Shown: positions 36,920 to 46,849 of the stretch, one piece after another | How positions within the stretch are numbered: position 1 is the first letter of the stretch | Layout: each line of letters begins with the position of its first letter | DNA from: Planctomycetota bacterium | Lineage (GTDB): Bacteria > Planctomycetota > Planctomycetia > Planctomycetales > Planctomycetaceae | NCBI GenBank assembly: GCA_027623235.1 | Contig: JAQBVJ010000028.1 | Location: forward strand, 1-64,000 | Direction: 5' to 3' | Length of the DNA stretch: 64,000 bases | Notes under the pieces: model-generated | Told to the model about the DNA's origin: nothing | What the model saw: only the letters and a program-made list of their open reading frames with translations | The model's database searches: none | Position numbers and translations under genes: made by a program

Positions 36920-38524
36920 GTGGCGATCCGGCCCTCCGACATCGCGACATCGGTGCGGGACGAACCCGCCGGACGATTCGCTCGGCACGTCATCAGCGTC
37001 TGGCTGAGCTTCCTTGTGTTTTCGTTCTGGCAGGCACCGATCCCGGCGGTCAACGAGCCTCACTGGCTGGCCAAAGCGAAGCACTACTGGCAGCCGGACT
37101 GGTGTGCTCAGGATTTTTTCCTGGCGTCATCCAACACCCACCGGGTTTATTATCAAACGATCGGTGCGCTGACGACGGTCGTTTCGTTTGAGGAAACGGC
37201 AGTGATCGGTCGGCTGCTGGGCTACCTGGTGCTCGCCCTCGGCTGGACTTCTCTGTGTCGCTGTGCGGCAGGAAAAATCGAATCGGCGTTTCCAGCAGCG
37301 TGGCTGTTTCTGCTGCTGGCGTCGATCGGAAACCTGTCCGGCGAGTGGCTTGTCAGCGGAATCGAAGGAAAAGTCTTCTCGTACGGATTTGCCTTTCTTG
37401 GAATGGCCAGCCTGTTTGACGCTCGCTGGATTCGTGCCGGCCTCTTCACCGGACTGGGCATCGCCTTTCATCCGCTCGTCGGGATCTGGTTTGTCATCGC
37501 CAGTGGAATGGCAGCGACGTTTTCTTTGCTCGCCCCCGCAAAGAAGCGGGCCTGTCTGTCGAAGATCGTCGAGGTTGCCCGAGCGCCGCAGTTCGTTGCC
37601 GGAACCGCAATTCTGATTGTGATTTCGCTCGCCGGAGTCCTGCCCGCTCTCCAGGCGATCGGCGGAGCGACACCTGAAGACGCACGAGTGGCCAACTATC
37701 TGCAGGTCTTCCACCGGCTCGACCATCACCTGGACCCGATGGACTTTGCCGGCTGGCGATACGGGATGTACCTGTCGCTGGCGATCGTCGCGTGGCTGCT
37801 GCTGCGACTGGGCGAGAAGCGATCACAGATGACGTGGCTGGGGCGAGTCGTGCTTGCTTCCGTCATCATCGCGGCAGTCGGCTGGGTTATCGGCTATCGC
37901 GATTCGTCGATCCCGGACATTGACCTCTGGGAGAAGATGCCGCTTTACGATCTTCGATCGAACCTGCTGAAGTTCTATCCGTTCCGTCTGGTCGACATCA
38001 TCCTGCCCGTGCTGGTGGCGATTCTGCTCGCGCGGCACGTGACGTCGCGGCTCGATCATTTTCACCCGCGAGCTGTCCGCGTCGGACTGGCGACCGCAAT
38101 TGTCGTTTCGCTGTGGCTCGCCAACGGACGCGGCTCCGTCAACCGGATGAGCCCTCAGCAGCAGGCCGACTGGCTCGAGGCGTGCCAGTGGATCCGTGAC
38201 AACACGGACGACGACGCGTTGATCCACACGCCGCGCCAGTCCTGGGCGTTCAAGTGGTTTGCTCAGCGAGCGGAGTATGTCTCACTGAAGGACTGCCCGC
38301 AGGACGCCGCCGGAATCATCGAGTGGAACAATCGTCTGAACGGAATCGCCGACTGGGCGAAGGAGCATCACGCCGACGGAATCTACACCCGCGCCGAAAC
38401 CACCGCATTGCACGAGGAAAAAGGGATCACCCACCTGCTGGTCCGCCGCCTCGGTCCGTTCGAAGCGAAGCCGGACTTCCGGAATTCCACGTACCGGATT
38501 TACCGGATTCAGCCGCACGAATAG
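36920..38524 (+). CDS. Polytopic membrane protein (possibly DUF6798-type)
   Basis: This 534-aa protein starts at GTG and has about eleven transmembrane helices (residues ~25 to ~400). A soluble C-terminal domain of ~130 residues follows (WLEACQWIRDNTDDDALIHTP...FKWFAQRAEYVSLKDCPQ), as seen in planctomycete membrane proteins classed, as I recall, under DUF6798. Such proteins resemble GT-C enzymes in layout, but no catalytic residues are identified. It follows RNase D by four bases and ends before a palindromic repeat. Confidence 0.7.
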   Translation: MAIRPSDIATSVRDEPAGRFARHVISVWLSFLVFSFWQAPIPAVNEPHWLAKAKHYWQPDWCAQDFFLASSNTHRVYYQTIGALTTVVSFEETAVIGRLLGYLVLALGWTSLCRCAAGKIESAFPAAWLFLLLASIGNLSGEWLVSGIEGKVFSYGFAFLGMASLFDARWIRAGLFTGLGIAFHPLVGIWFVIASGMAATFSLLAPAKKRACLSKIVEVARAPQFVAGTAILIVISLAGVLPALQAIGGATPEDARVANYLQVFHRLDHHLDPMDFAGWRYGMYLSLAIVAWLLLRLGEKRSQMTWLGRVVLASVIIAAVGWVIGYRDSSIPDIDLWEKMPLYDLRSNLLKFYPFRLVDIILPVLVAILLARHVTSRLDHFHPRAVRVGLATAIVVSLWLANGRGSVNRMSPQQQADWLEACQWIRDNTDDDALIHTPRQSWAFKWFAQRAEYVSLKDCPQDAAGIIEWNNRLNGIADWAKEHHADGIYTRAETTALHEEKGITHLLVRRLGPFEAKPDFRNSTYRIYRIQPHE

Positions 38525-38567
38525 AGACCGGAATCGAACGTAGCCCGAAGAGGCGGTGATCTTCTCC

Positions 38568-38604
38568 GTAGGCCGGACCCAGCGCTGCGCTGGGTCCGGC
38601 CTAC
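38568..38604. repeat. Perfect 18-bp palindrome between convergent genes (REP-like)
   Basis: Arms 38568-38585 and 38587-38604 are perfect inverted repeats (GTAGGCCGGACCCAGCGC) around a single T. It sits between the stop codons of the membrane protein gene (+) and ettA (-). It could be a bidirectional terminator and also a member of a dispersed REP family, since a degenerate relative occurs at 57640-57720. Confidence 0.85.
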
Positions 38605-38626
38605 AGCTTAACGACAGGCGAGGTCT

Positions 38627-40300
<1,674 letters not shown>

Positions 40301-40337
40301 CGTTCTTCCTGTCGGGCGGGCGATGCCCACCGGTAGA

Positions 40338-40357
40338 GTCCGCCTGGCGGACAGAAT
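40338..40357. repeat. Short hairpin with AGAATT tail
   Basis: GTCCGCC at 40338-40344 pairs with GGCGGAC at 40346-40352, followed by AGAATT. A similar stem-plus-AGAATT is at 32554-32576. It lies between the YpsA-like gene and ettA and may be a dispersed element or a weak terminator. Confidence 0.55.
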
Positions 40358-40385
40358 TAAGTGTTCGGCGCGGGGCCGCCGGTCT

Positions 40386-40889
40386 TTATTCGGCTGGCTG
40401 TTTCTGAGCCCGGTCGAGCAGCCTGCTTAACCATTCGCAGGCCTGATCGTGAATTCCGGGTTGCTGACTTTCTCTTGGCCCGGCCACGTTGAGGATGCGG
40501 ATTCTATTCGCGGCGAGCCATTGCTCAACCGCTCCGAAGTCCGCTTCTTTCCGAAGATCAACAACCAGAACCGGCGAGCCGTTACGTCTTGCCAGCGAGC
40601 GGGTCAAAGCCGTCCCGCCCGTCAGCGGGCCACCGGTCAATATGAGCGATCCGTCTGAATCCTCGACATTCCGCTCCGTCCGTTGTGAGTAGTTTTTTGA
40701 GTCCGTTTCTTTGAGAATATACTCATCCGGGATCCGGCCGTCCTCCGCCCGCCGGCCGAGAGGACACCAGCCTCCGGCCGGAATGCCTCTCTGAAGAGCA
40801 ACGTCGAGGGCAGCTCGATCGACGCCCGTCTGCCCACCGGAAACGATCTTCGTGATCACCGACGTCTCCGGCTGAGTGTGGCTCGGCAC
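40386..40889 (-). CDS. YpsA-related SLOG-fold protein (putative molybdenum carrier family)
   Basis: This 167-aa protein belongs to the SLOG/YpsA-like family often annotated 'putative molybdenum carrier'. The nucleotide-binding N-terminus is [18 protein letters not shown]. The Trp/Gly segment [20 protein letters not shown] and the glycine-rich [17 protein letters not shown] are both visible. Members may bind nucleotides or cofactors; function is uncertain. The start is set at a GTG; a downstream GTG (about ten codons later) is possible. It is co-directional with ettA and Nfu. Confidence 0.8.
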   Translation of the reverse strand: MPSHTQPETSVITKIVSGGQTGVDRAALDVALQRGIPAGGWCPLGRRAEDGRIPDEYILKETDSKNYSQRTERNVEDSDGSLILTGGPLTGGTALTRSLARRNGSPVLVVDLRKEADFGAVEQWLAANRIRILNVAGPRESQQPGIHDQACEWLSRLLDRAQKQPAE

Positions 40890-40911
40890 TCCGTGCTGAA
40901 GACCGCGCTCT

Positions 40912-40937
40912 CACGACACGGTGTGTCGTGCCACTCT
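40912..40937. repeat. Hairpin containing the AGTGGCACGAC head
   Basis: CACGACAC (40912-40919) pairs with GTGTCGTG (40923-40930). On the minus strand the element begins AGTGGCACGAC, the same head seen on the plus strand at 21708-21718. It lies between the YpsA-like and Nfu genes. Confidence 0.6.
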
Positions 40938-40950
40938 CCTGGCTTCGAAA

Positions 40951-41535
40951 TCACATGTAGGGATTCGCGCCGGAGGCGTGATCCGTCGTGTCGATGATCT
41001 CACCGACTTCCGGAACGGCTCGCCGGATCGCGGCCTCGACACCAAACTTCAGCGTCGCCGTTGCCGATCCACATCCCTGGCAACCTCCGCCGAGCTTAAT
41101 CAGCACGACGTTGTCTTTCACGTCGACGACGTTCACCGTACCGCCGTGCTGGGCGACCGACGGCGCGACCTCTTCACGAATGACAGTTTCGACTCGCCGA
41201 CGGATTTCGTCCGACGAGGGCATCTTCTCGATCAAGGTTGGATCGACGGCGGGTTCGCCCGAGGCCACGTGAGCTCGAATTTCCCGGCCGACCGCCGGGC
41301 CGACAATGTTCCAAGGGTCCGGAACGGCCTTGCTCACCGTGATCGTGTTATGAGAAATCAGCACGGTGGCGATTCCGGGAATCGCAAATAGCCGGCTGGC
41401 CATCGGTGAGAGTTCGGCGGCTTCCCGATTGCCGAACCAGTACGATCGTTTGTCGTAAATCGGTCGGTCGACCGTGAATTTGCACAGGGAAGGAACAGCC
41501 AGAGGTTCAGCCTGAATACGGATTTCGTCGCTCAT
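40951..41535 (-). CDS. Nfu-type Fe-S cluster scaffold/carrier
   Basis: This 194-aa protein has an N-terminal Nfu_N-like domain (residues ~1-90) and a C-terminal NifU-like domain (~110-190) with the cluster-binding CXXC in GGGCQGCGSAT (~150). It carries 4Fe-4S clusters to target enzymes. The ATG at 41535 follows an AGG. No other isc or suf gene is adjacent. Confidence 0.9.
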   Translation of the reverse strand: MSDEIRIQAEPLAVPSLCKFTVDRPIYDKRSYWFGNREAAELSPMASRLFAIPGIATVLISHNTITVSKAVPDPWNIVGPAVGREIRAHVASGEPAVDPTLIEKMPSSDEIRRRVETVIREEVAPSVAQHGGTVNVVDVKDNVVLIKLGGGCQGCGSATATLKFGVEAAIRRAVPEVGEIIDTTDHASGANPYM

Positions 41536-41683
41536 GATTTTGCCTGGGGCGGTACTGGTGGGAAAACTTCGCCTGAGTCCGGCGAGTTTCGTCGCGAGGG
41601 ATGATCGCGGTGAGGAGGGATTCTCGCTGTGACAGGAGCCAGTCGCAAGCGAGGGTCAAAACCGCTCCCTGGAACTGGAAACG

Positions 41684-41718
41684 AAAAAAGGCCCGCGACC
41701 GATAAAGGTCGCGGGCCT
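41684..41718 (-). terminator. Intrinsic terminator of the YTV wall-protein gene (minus strand)
   Basis: A perfect 12-bp stem (41689-41700 with 41707-41718) has a six-base loop. On the minus strand it is followed by six T (complement of 41684-41689). It lies 72 bases beyond the stop of the wall-protein gene and upstream of nfu. Confidence 0.9.
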
Positions 41719-41760
41719 GTGTCGTCCTGAGCCTGTGTCGTCCTGGCCCTGTGTCGCCTT
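41716..41760. repeat. 16-bp tandem repeat, about 2.8 copies
   Basis: The unit CCTGTGTCGTCCTGAG is repeated at 41716, 41732 and, partly, 41748. It lies between the YTV gene stop and its terminator. Confidence 0.75.
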
Positions 41761-41790
41761 ACCGTCAGTGAGGCTCAAACACCTCGCGGA

Positions 41791-43068
41791 CTATTTGCAG
41801 CAGGGCTGGCACGTCTGGCAGACCGGCACTTTTTGCGTGACGGTTTTTTCCACCATGTGACAAACCTGAACTTCGACTTCCTTTTTGACGGTTACCGGAA
41901 CGCAGACGCATTCCGTGATCGTCTTTTCGACAGGCACTTTGACCCAGCAGCAGACTGTGTATTCCTCAGTCGTCGTCTTTGGAACGCACTCGAAGTAGTC
42001 GACCTTGCAGGTCACTTCTTCTTCGACGAGTTCGCAGACCTTGCGGGTTCCTTTCCGCTCAACTTCTTTCAGGTTACAGACTTCGTACTCGTATTCTTCC
42101 TGGGAAACGACCCAGTCGCAGACTTTGCGTTTTTCGGTCTTCTGCTCTTTCTTCCACACGCACTCTTCGTACTCGAACTTTTCTTCCGAGGTGACCCACT
42201 CGCACGTTTTGACTTTGCGGGTTTTGGTTTCGGGTTTGCAGACGGTGACCGTGGTCTCGCGTTCTTCTTCGTGCTTCTGCCATTCGTTGCAGGTGTACTC
42301 GACGTCGTTCTCAACGATTTTCGGAACCCAGACGCGCTGCGTGCACCAGACTTCGCATTTCGACTGGCAGGCGACGCACGGATTCGGTTTGCAGCAGGTC
42401 ACCGCACATGGATTGCAGCCGCCGGAGATTTTGACTTTGTTCTCTTCCCAGTGGCCCTGATCTTCGCAGACTTTGCGAGTCTTCGTGACCGGAACGCACT
42501 TCCAGGCCCAGACCTTTTCCGTCTTTGTTTCTTCATGAGGCACCAGGATGACGTATTCCTCGTCGACTTCATTCCAGACAGGTTTGCAGACAGTTCGGGT
42601 GCCGGTTTTCTTTTCAGTGTGAGGCACGCAGACCGTGTAAGTGTGGTCGACTTCTTTCCAGACCGGCTTACGCACCGGGCGAGTTCCTTTCATGGTGCTT
42701 TTCTCCGGCACGCACTCGACCCAGGTGTACTCAATCTCTTTCCAGGTCGGCTTGCAGACTGTTCGGACGACGTCGCGGGACTTTGGAATTCGTTCCCAGG
42801 TCGTCACCTGACGCGTCTTCTTTTCTTCCTTCTTCTGCAGCTCGCAGACGGTCACTTTTCGCTCGACCATTTTCCGCTCGTACTCAACACACTCGATGGT
42901 CTTCTTTTCGGTCTTCCATTCGGGGACCAGGACCGTGCACTCCACTTCTTTCCAGGCCGGAGCCGGGGCGCAGGTGGGCAGGCATTTCGGCTGACACTTG
43001 TCGCAGGCCTGGCTCTCAATCGCACTCAGTGCCGCGATCGTGGCAAACGCAAACAGCAGATTCCTCAT
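41791..43068 (-). CDS. Cysteine-rich YTV-repeat secreted (cell-wall) protein
   Basis: This 425-aa protein has a signal peptide (MRNLLFAFATIAALSAIESQA). The rest is built from Cys/Val/Thr/Lys/Glu repeats such as YTVCVPHTEKKTGTRTVCKP and YTVCCWVKVPVEKTITECV. Cysteine is abundant and recurs at regular spacing. These match the YTV-type repeats described for proteinaceous, disulfide-rich cell envelopes of planctomycetes. A structural wall role is inferred from that family knowledge. The ATG at 43068 is preceded by AAAGGAT. A long upstream gap and a strong terminator suggest a monocistronic, highly expressed gene. Confidence 0.8.
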   Translation of the reverse strand: MRNLLFAFATIAALSAIESQACDKCQPKCLPTCAPAPAWKEVECTVLVPEWKTEKKTIECVEYERKMVERKVTVCELQKKEEKKTRQVTTWERIPKSRDVVRTVCKPTWKEIEYTWVECVPEKSTMKGTRPVRKPVWKEVDHTYTVCVPHTEKKTGTRTVCKPVWNEVDEEYVILVPHEETKTEKVWAWKCVPVTKTRKVCEDQGHWEENKVKISGGCNPCAVTCCKPNPCVACQSKCEVWCTQRVWVPKIVENDVEYTCNEWQKHEEERETTVTVCKPETKTRKVKTCEWVTSEEKFEYEECVWKKEQKTEKRKVCDWVVSQEEYEYEVCNLKEVERKGTRKVCELVEEEVTCKVDYFECVPKTTTEEYTVCCWVKVPVEKTITECVCVPVTVKKEVEVQVCHMVEKTVTQKVPVCQTCQPCCK

Positions 43069-43643
43069 AGTTCAAATCCTTTTTCCGGGGTGGCAGAATT
43101 CACGAGTGAAGACACTTGGACGGTCTTGCCGTCCTGACATTTCCAGGCAACAAATCATGTGACAATTCGGAGAGTGGTTTCGTGGCCCATCGATCGCGAA
43201 CAGGTCTCCCGACGTGGCCGTCGGAGTCCTTTCGGAAGAGCAACTCCGGGTGAGCTGCCCACTTCCTCCGCGCGTTGGCCCGCACGGGTCTGAGACCTGA
43301 AGCGTCGTGGATCCCCCAGAGCTCCCGGCCTCCCGGAGATTCTCAGTCTTCCAGCCCGGAATGTGAACAGTCAGGATGGGATGATTATGGGGATTTTACA
43401 GATTGGGAATTTTTCACAGCCTGAGTGTCGGGATCCCGAAGGAGTTGGCGAGTGGAGCTCGTCCCGGAAGGCATGTTCGGACTGCAACTCAAGTGAAAAT
43501 CAACTGTTACAGCAGATCTGGCTGCCGGCTTGAGCGGCGCCGGCTGACAACCAGTCCGGGTGCTTGATGAAAAGCGCGGGAATGCAGCACAATCCCGTCG
43601 CAAAACAGCGATGTCCGATGGCTCCTGGCAGAACGGCTGCGAT
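43069..43643. promoter_or_regulatory. Divergent 575-base gap upstream of the YTV and DUF3311 genes
   Basis: This gap should hold promoters for the wall-protein gene (-) and the transporter pair (+). I see the ribosome-binding site of the wall gene (AAAGGAT, minus strand, near 43078) but cannot place promoter boxes. No gene of convincing composition is present. Confidence 0.45.
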
Positions 43644-43913
43644 ATGAACCGCGTCCCCTGGCTGATCCTGCTTCTCCTCGTGGCGGTACACCACGACTTC
43701 TGGTTCTGGAACGACGCCAGCCTGATTGGCGGCTGGGTGCCCGTCGGCCTGGCCTGGCACGTCGCGCTGTCGATCGTGGCCGCCGGGTTCTGGCTGCTCG
43801 TGGTCAGGACTGCCTGGCCGGTTAAGGAAGGAGCTCCGCTCGCGAAGGCCGCTTCATCCTCGCCGCCTGCCGATGCGACCACAGGGCCGAAAGACGAAGG
43901 GAGCTCGAAATGA
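43644..43913 (+). CDS. DUF3311-like small membrane subunit of symporter
   Basis: This 89-aa protein has two hydrophobic helices (residues ~4-18 and ~35-58) in the layout of DUF3311 proteins, which accompany sodium:solute symporters. It overlaps the symporter start as ATGA, a sign of coupled expression. The start could also be the ATG at 43611, since no strong ribosome-binding site distinguishes them. Confidence 0.7.
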   Translation: MNRVPWLILLLLVAVHHDFWFWNDASLIGGWVPVGLAWHVALSIVAAGFWLLVVRTAWPVKEGAPLAKAASSSPPADATTGPKDEGSSK

Positions 43914-45436
43914 CTCCACTTATCATCATCGGAATCTACCTGGTGATCCTGCTTGCGCTTGGTGTGAGTTCCAATCGCCTTTTCAAAGGCACGAGTCTGG
44001 ACTACCTGCTGGCGAGCCACTCGATCGGACCGTTCCTGCTGCTGATGTCTCTGTTCGGAACCACGATGACATCGTTCTCGCTGGTCGGTTCGACCGGGGA
44101 GTCTTATGCCGATGGCATTGGCGTTTACGGTCTAATGGCCTCGTCGAGTGCGCTGCTTCACCCGCTTTGTTTTTTCATCATCGGCCTGAAGGTCTGGAAG
44201 CTTGGTCGAGACCACGGCTACACGACTCAGATTGAGTTCTTTAAAGACCGCCTGGAGAGTCGCCGAGTCGGCTGGGTCCTGTTTCCCGTGCTGGTCGGCA
44301 TTGTGATTCCTTACGTCCTGATCGGAATTCTGGGAGCCGGCATCACGATCAACGCCGTCTCGCGAGGCGTCTTCCCGGACGCGTTTTCCGAATCGAGCGG
44401 TGGCATTCCGATCTGGCTTGGTTCGCTGGTCATCTGCGGAGTCGTGCTCGCTTATGTCTTCGCCGGCGGGATGCGAGGCACTGCCTGGGCGAACGCATTT
44501 CAGACGACGTTGTTTATGGCTCTGGGCGTGATCACGTTTTTTGTTCTGGTCAAAGGCATCGGCGGCAAGGCCGGATTCTTCGAGAGCCTTCAGGCAGCGA
44601 GCCAAGCTGTCGACCCGGACAAGCTTTCGCGCGAGCACATGCCGCATCGACTGTACTTCGCGTTCCTGCTGGTCCCGTTTTCGATCGGGATGTTCCCTCA
44701 CATTTTTCAGCACTGGCTGACGGCTCGCGACGCGAACGCGTTCAAACTGCCGATCGTGGTCCACCCGCTGTTCGTGATGATCGTGTGGGCCCCGTGCGTT
44801 CTGATTGGAACGTGGGCTTCCGCGAAATCCGTTGGCATCCCCGAAAATCTGCCGTCGGCCGCGATCCTCGGTTTTCTGGTGAAGCATCACTCGGGCGAGG
44901 TTCTCTCTGGCCTGCTGACCGCTGGAATCCTCGCGGCGATCATGTCGTCTCTCGACAGTCAGTTTCTTTGTCTGGGGACGATGTTCACGCGAGACGTCCT
45001 CGGCCGCCGCGACAGCGGTTCCAGCGAGAGCGATGACAGGCGGACGGTTCTGCTGGCTCGCGGCTTTGTCGTGTTCATCGTCGCGCTGTGTTACGTGCTG
45101 GCTCTGCTGGCCGGCCAGGCGAAAGGCGTGAGCGTTTTCAACCTGGGCATCTGGTGTTTCAGTGGCTTCTCGGCACTGTTCCCGCTGATCGCCGCGGCAC
45201 TTTACTGGCGAGGCCTCACCAAAGCGGGAGCATACGCATCGATTCTCACGACAGCGGTCTTCTGGGTTTATCTGCTCAGCGACGCTGACTGGGGCAACGA
45301 TCAGCATTACAGCTTCCTGGGCCAGCACCAGATCGTCTCGCTCGTTGTGGCGTCGACGATCGTGCTGGTTGGCGTCTCGCTGGTGACCCGCAGACCCAGT
45401 GACGAGACTTTGACGAAGTTCTTCCCGAAGACATGA
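43910..45436 (+). CDS. Sodium:solute symporter (SSS) family transporter
   Basis: This 508-aa membrane protein has about 13 helices, the usual number for the SSS (TC 2.A.21) fold. It begins MTPLIIIGIYLVILLALGV with the typical first helix. The segment SLFGTTMTSFSLVGSTGESYADGIGVY contains the helix-1/2 substrate and sodium region. The substrate is unknown; acetate, proline, pantothenate and sugars are all seen in the family. The upstream small protein is its likely partner. Confidence 0.87.
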   Translation: MTPLIIIGIYLVILLALGVSSNRLFKGTSLDYLLASHSIGPFLLLMSLFGTTMTSFSLVGSTGESYADGIGVYGLMASSSALLHPLCFFIIGLKVWKLGRDHGYTTQIEFFKDRLESRRVGWVLFPVLVGIVIPYVLIGILGAGITINAVSRGVFPDAFSESSGGIPIWLGSLVICGVVLAYVFAGGMRGTAWANAFQTTLFMALGVITFFVLVKGIGGKAGFFESLQAASQAVDPDKLSREHMPHRLYFAFLLVPFSIGMFPHIFQHWLTARDANAFKLPIVVHPLFVMIVWAPCVLIGTWASAKSVGIPENLPSAAILGFLVKHHSGEVLSGLLTAGILAAIMSSLDSQFLCLGTMFTRDVLGRRDSGSSESDDRRTVLLARGFVVFIVALCYVLALLAGQAKGVSVFNLGIWCFSGFSALFPLIAAALYWRGLTKAGAYASILTTAVFWVYLLSDADWGNDQHYSFLGQHQIVSLVVASTIVLVGVSLVTRRPSDETLTKFFPKT

Positions 45437-45448
45437 TCTACCAGCCGC

Positions 45449-45576
45449 AGAATCATGCATCCACAGAATCAAGCATCCACAGAATCAAGCATCCACAGAA
45501 TCAAGCATCCACAGAATCAAGCATCCACAGAATCAAGCATCCACAGAATCAAGCATCCACAGAATCAAGCATCCAC
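45449..45576. repeat. 16-bp tandem repeat, 8 copies
   Basis: Eight head-to-tail copies of AGAATCAAGCATCCAC run from 45449 to 45576, with only one mismatch (t for a in the first copy). It lies between the symporter and the FG-GAP gene, ending 17 bases before the latter's ATG. There are no spacers, so it is not a CRISPR array. Confidence 0.95.
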
Positions 45577-45593
45577 TGTGACGAGGTTTCGAG

Positions 45594-46736
45594 ATGACTC
45601 ACCGACTGACTCTGTCTGCCCTCCTCCTGTTGACATTTGCTGGTCTGAGCCTCAGTGAGGATGGCTGGAAGAAGCACGTCGTGCACGAGGGTGAGCACTG
45701 CAATACGGCGGTCGCCGGAGATTTCACGGGCGACGGTTTGCCGGACATCATCTCGACCAGTGGCGGAAAGTCGCGGCTGTTTGTCGCTCCCGACTGGAAG
45801 GCGTACGTCATTGACGAGACAGAAGGGCACAACTTCATCCACAGCGAGATGTTCGACGTCGACCGTGACGGCGACCTCGACTACATCGGAGCCCGCTATC
45901 AACCCGGCCTGGTCGCCTGGTTTGAGAACCCGAAAAACCCGACAGCCGGCGTCTGGAAATTCCGGGTCGCCGATCAGGAAATCAACGGGATTCACGGGCT
46001 GCTCAAGGGAGACGTCGATGGCGACGGCGAGGTGGATCTTCTCGCCAACAGTGCTCAGCCCGTCGGGGCGTTTCCGAACTCCGGCGTGTGGCTGAAGGTG
46101 CCGAAGAATCCTCGCACAGCAAAAAGCTGGGAGCGAAACATCTTTGCCCGTAACGACGCGCCCGGACTCAGCCACTACCTGGGCATCGGTGACGTCAACG
46201 GTGACGGCCGAGCCGACATCGCGATGGGAGCCAAGGGCGGGCCGCAGGATGCGTCCGGGATGGGCGAGTGGTTTTACTGGTGGGAAGCCTCGAAAGATTC
46301 CACGAAGCCGTTCACCAGACACGAGCTTCCCGGCAAGCATCCCGGAGCGACCTGCATCCAGCAGGCCGACGTGAACGGTGACGGCAAGGTCGACTTTATC
46401 GCCACACGCGGCCACGGGCTCGGCGTGATCTGGTTTGAAAATCCCACATGGAAAATTCACGACATCAACCCGGACCTCGAGTTCCCTCACTGCCTGCAGG
46501 TTGTCGACATGGACGACGACGGAGACATCGACGCCGCGACGTGTGCTTACGGCAGCAAGATCGCCGCGTGGTTTGAGAATGACGGCAAAGGCAATTTCAA
46601 AACGCACATCGTTGCAACTGACCAGGAAGCCTACGACATCCGCGCCGTCGACATCGACCTCGACAAAGATCTGGATCTGCTGATCGCCGGCCGTGGCAGC
46701 AAAAACGTCGTGTGGTATGAGAACCCGCGGAAGTGA
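45594..46736 (+). CDS. Secreted FG-GAP/VCBS beta-propeller protein
   Basis: This 380-aa protein has a signal peptide (MTHRLTLSALLLLTFAGLSL). Seven Asp-rich calcium-binding loops of the DxDxDGxxD type are spaced through it (DFTGDGLPD, DVDRDGDLD, DVDGDGEVD, DVNGDGRAD, DVNGDGKVD, DMDDDGDID, DIDLDKDLD), matching a seven-bladed integrin-like propeller. Function is binding or structural; no catalytic residues are seen. The 16-bp tandem array lies in its 5' leader. Confidence 0.88.
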   Translation: MTHRLTLSALLLLTFAGLSLSEDGWKKHVVHEGEHCNTAVAGDFTGDGLPDIISTSGGKSRLFVAPDWKAYVIDETEGHNFIHSEMFDVDRDGDLDYIGARYQPGLVAWFENPKNPTAGVWKFRVADQEINGIHGLLKGDVDGDGEVDLLANSAQPVGAFPNSGVWLKVPKNPRTAKSWERNIFARNDAPGLSHYLGIGDVNGDGRADIAMGAKGGPQDASGMGEWFYWWEASKDSTKPFTRHELPGKHPGATCIQQADVNGDGKVDFIATRGHGLGVIWFENPTWKIHDINPDLEFPHCLQVVDMDDDGDIDAATCAYGSKIAAWFENDGKGNFKTHIVATDQEAYDIRAVDIDLDKDLDLLIAGRGSKNVVWYENPRK

Positions 46737-46849
46737 ATCCAGGTCGAGTGGCAGAAACTCGCTGATTCCCGAGTGACAAACTGTTCTAATTCCCGCCGTA
46801 CCGAAGCGACACTTCGGGCTCGCGTTCACGCGAAGTCAGGCGGATTGAC

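Noticed and set aside
43069-43100. GTTCAAATCC resembling a tRNA T-arm
   Set aside because: No matching acceptor stem, anticodon arm or D-arm is found around it; the sequence is the leader of the YTV gene.
41833-43137. A 434-codon plus-strand frame opposite the YTV gene
   Set aside because: The Phe/Asp/Leu-rich translation mirrors the Cys/Lys/Glu repeats on the other strand; the minus-strand gene has a signal peptide, ribosome-binding site and terminator.
45449-45576. Considered as a CRISPR array
   Set aside because: Units are contiguous 16-mers without unique spacers and no cas genes are nearby.
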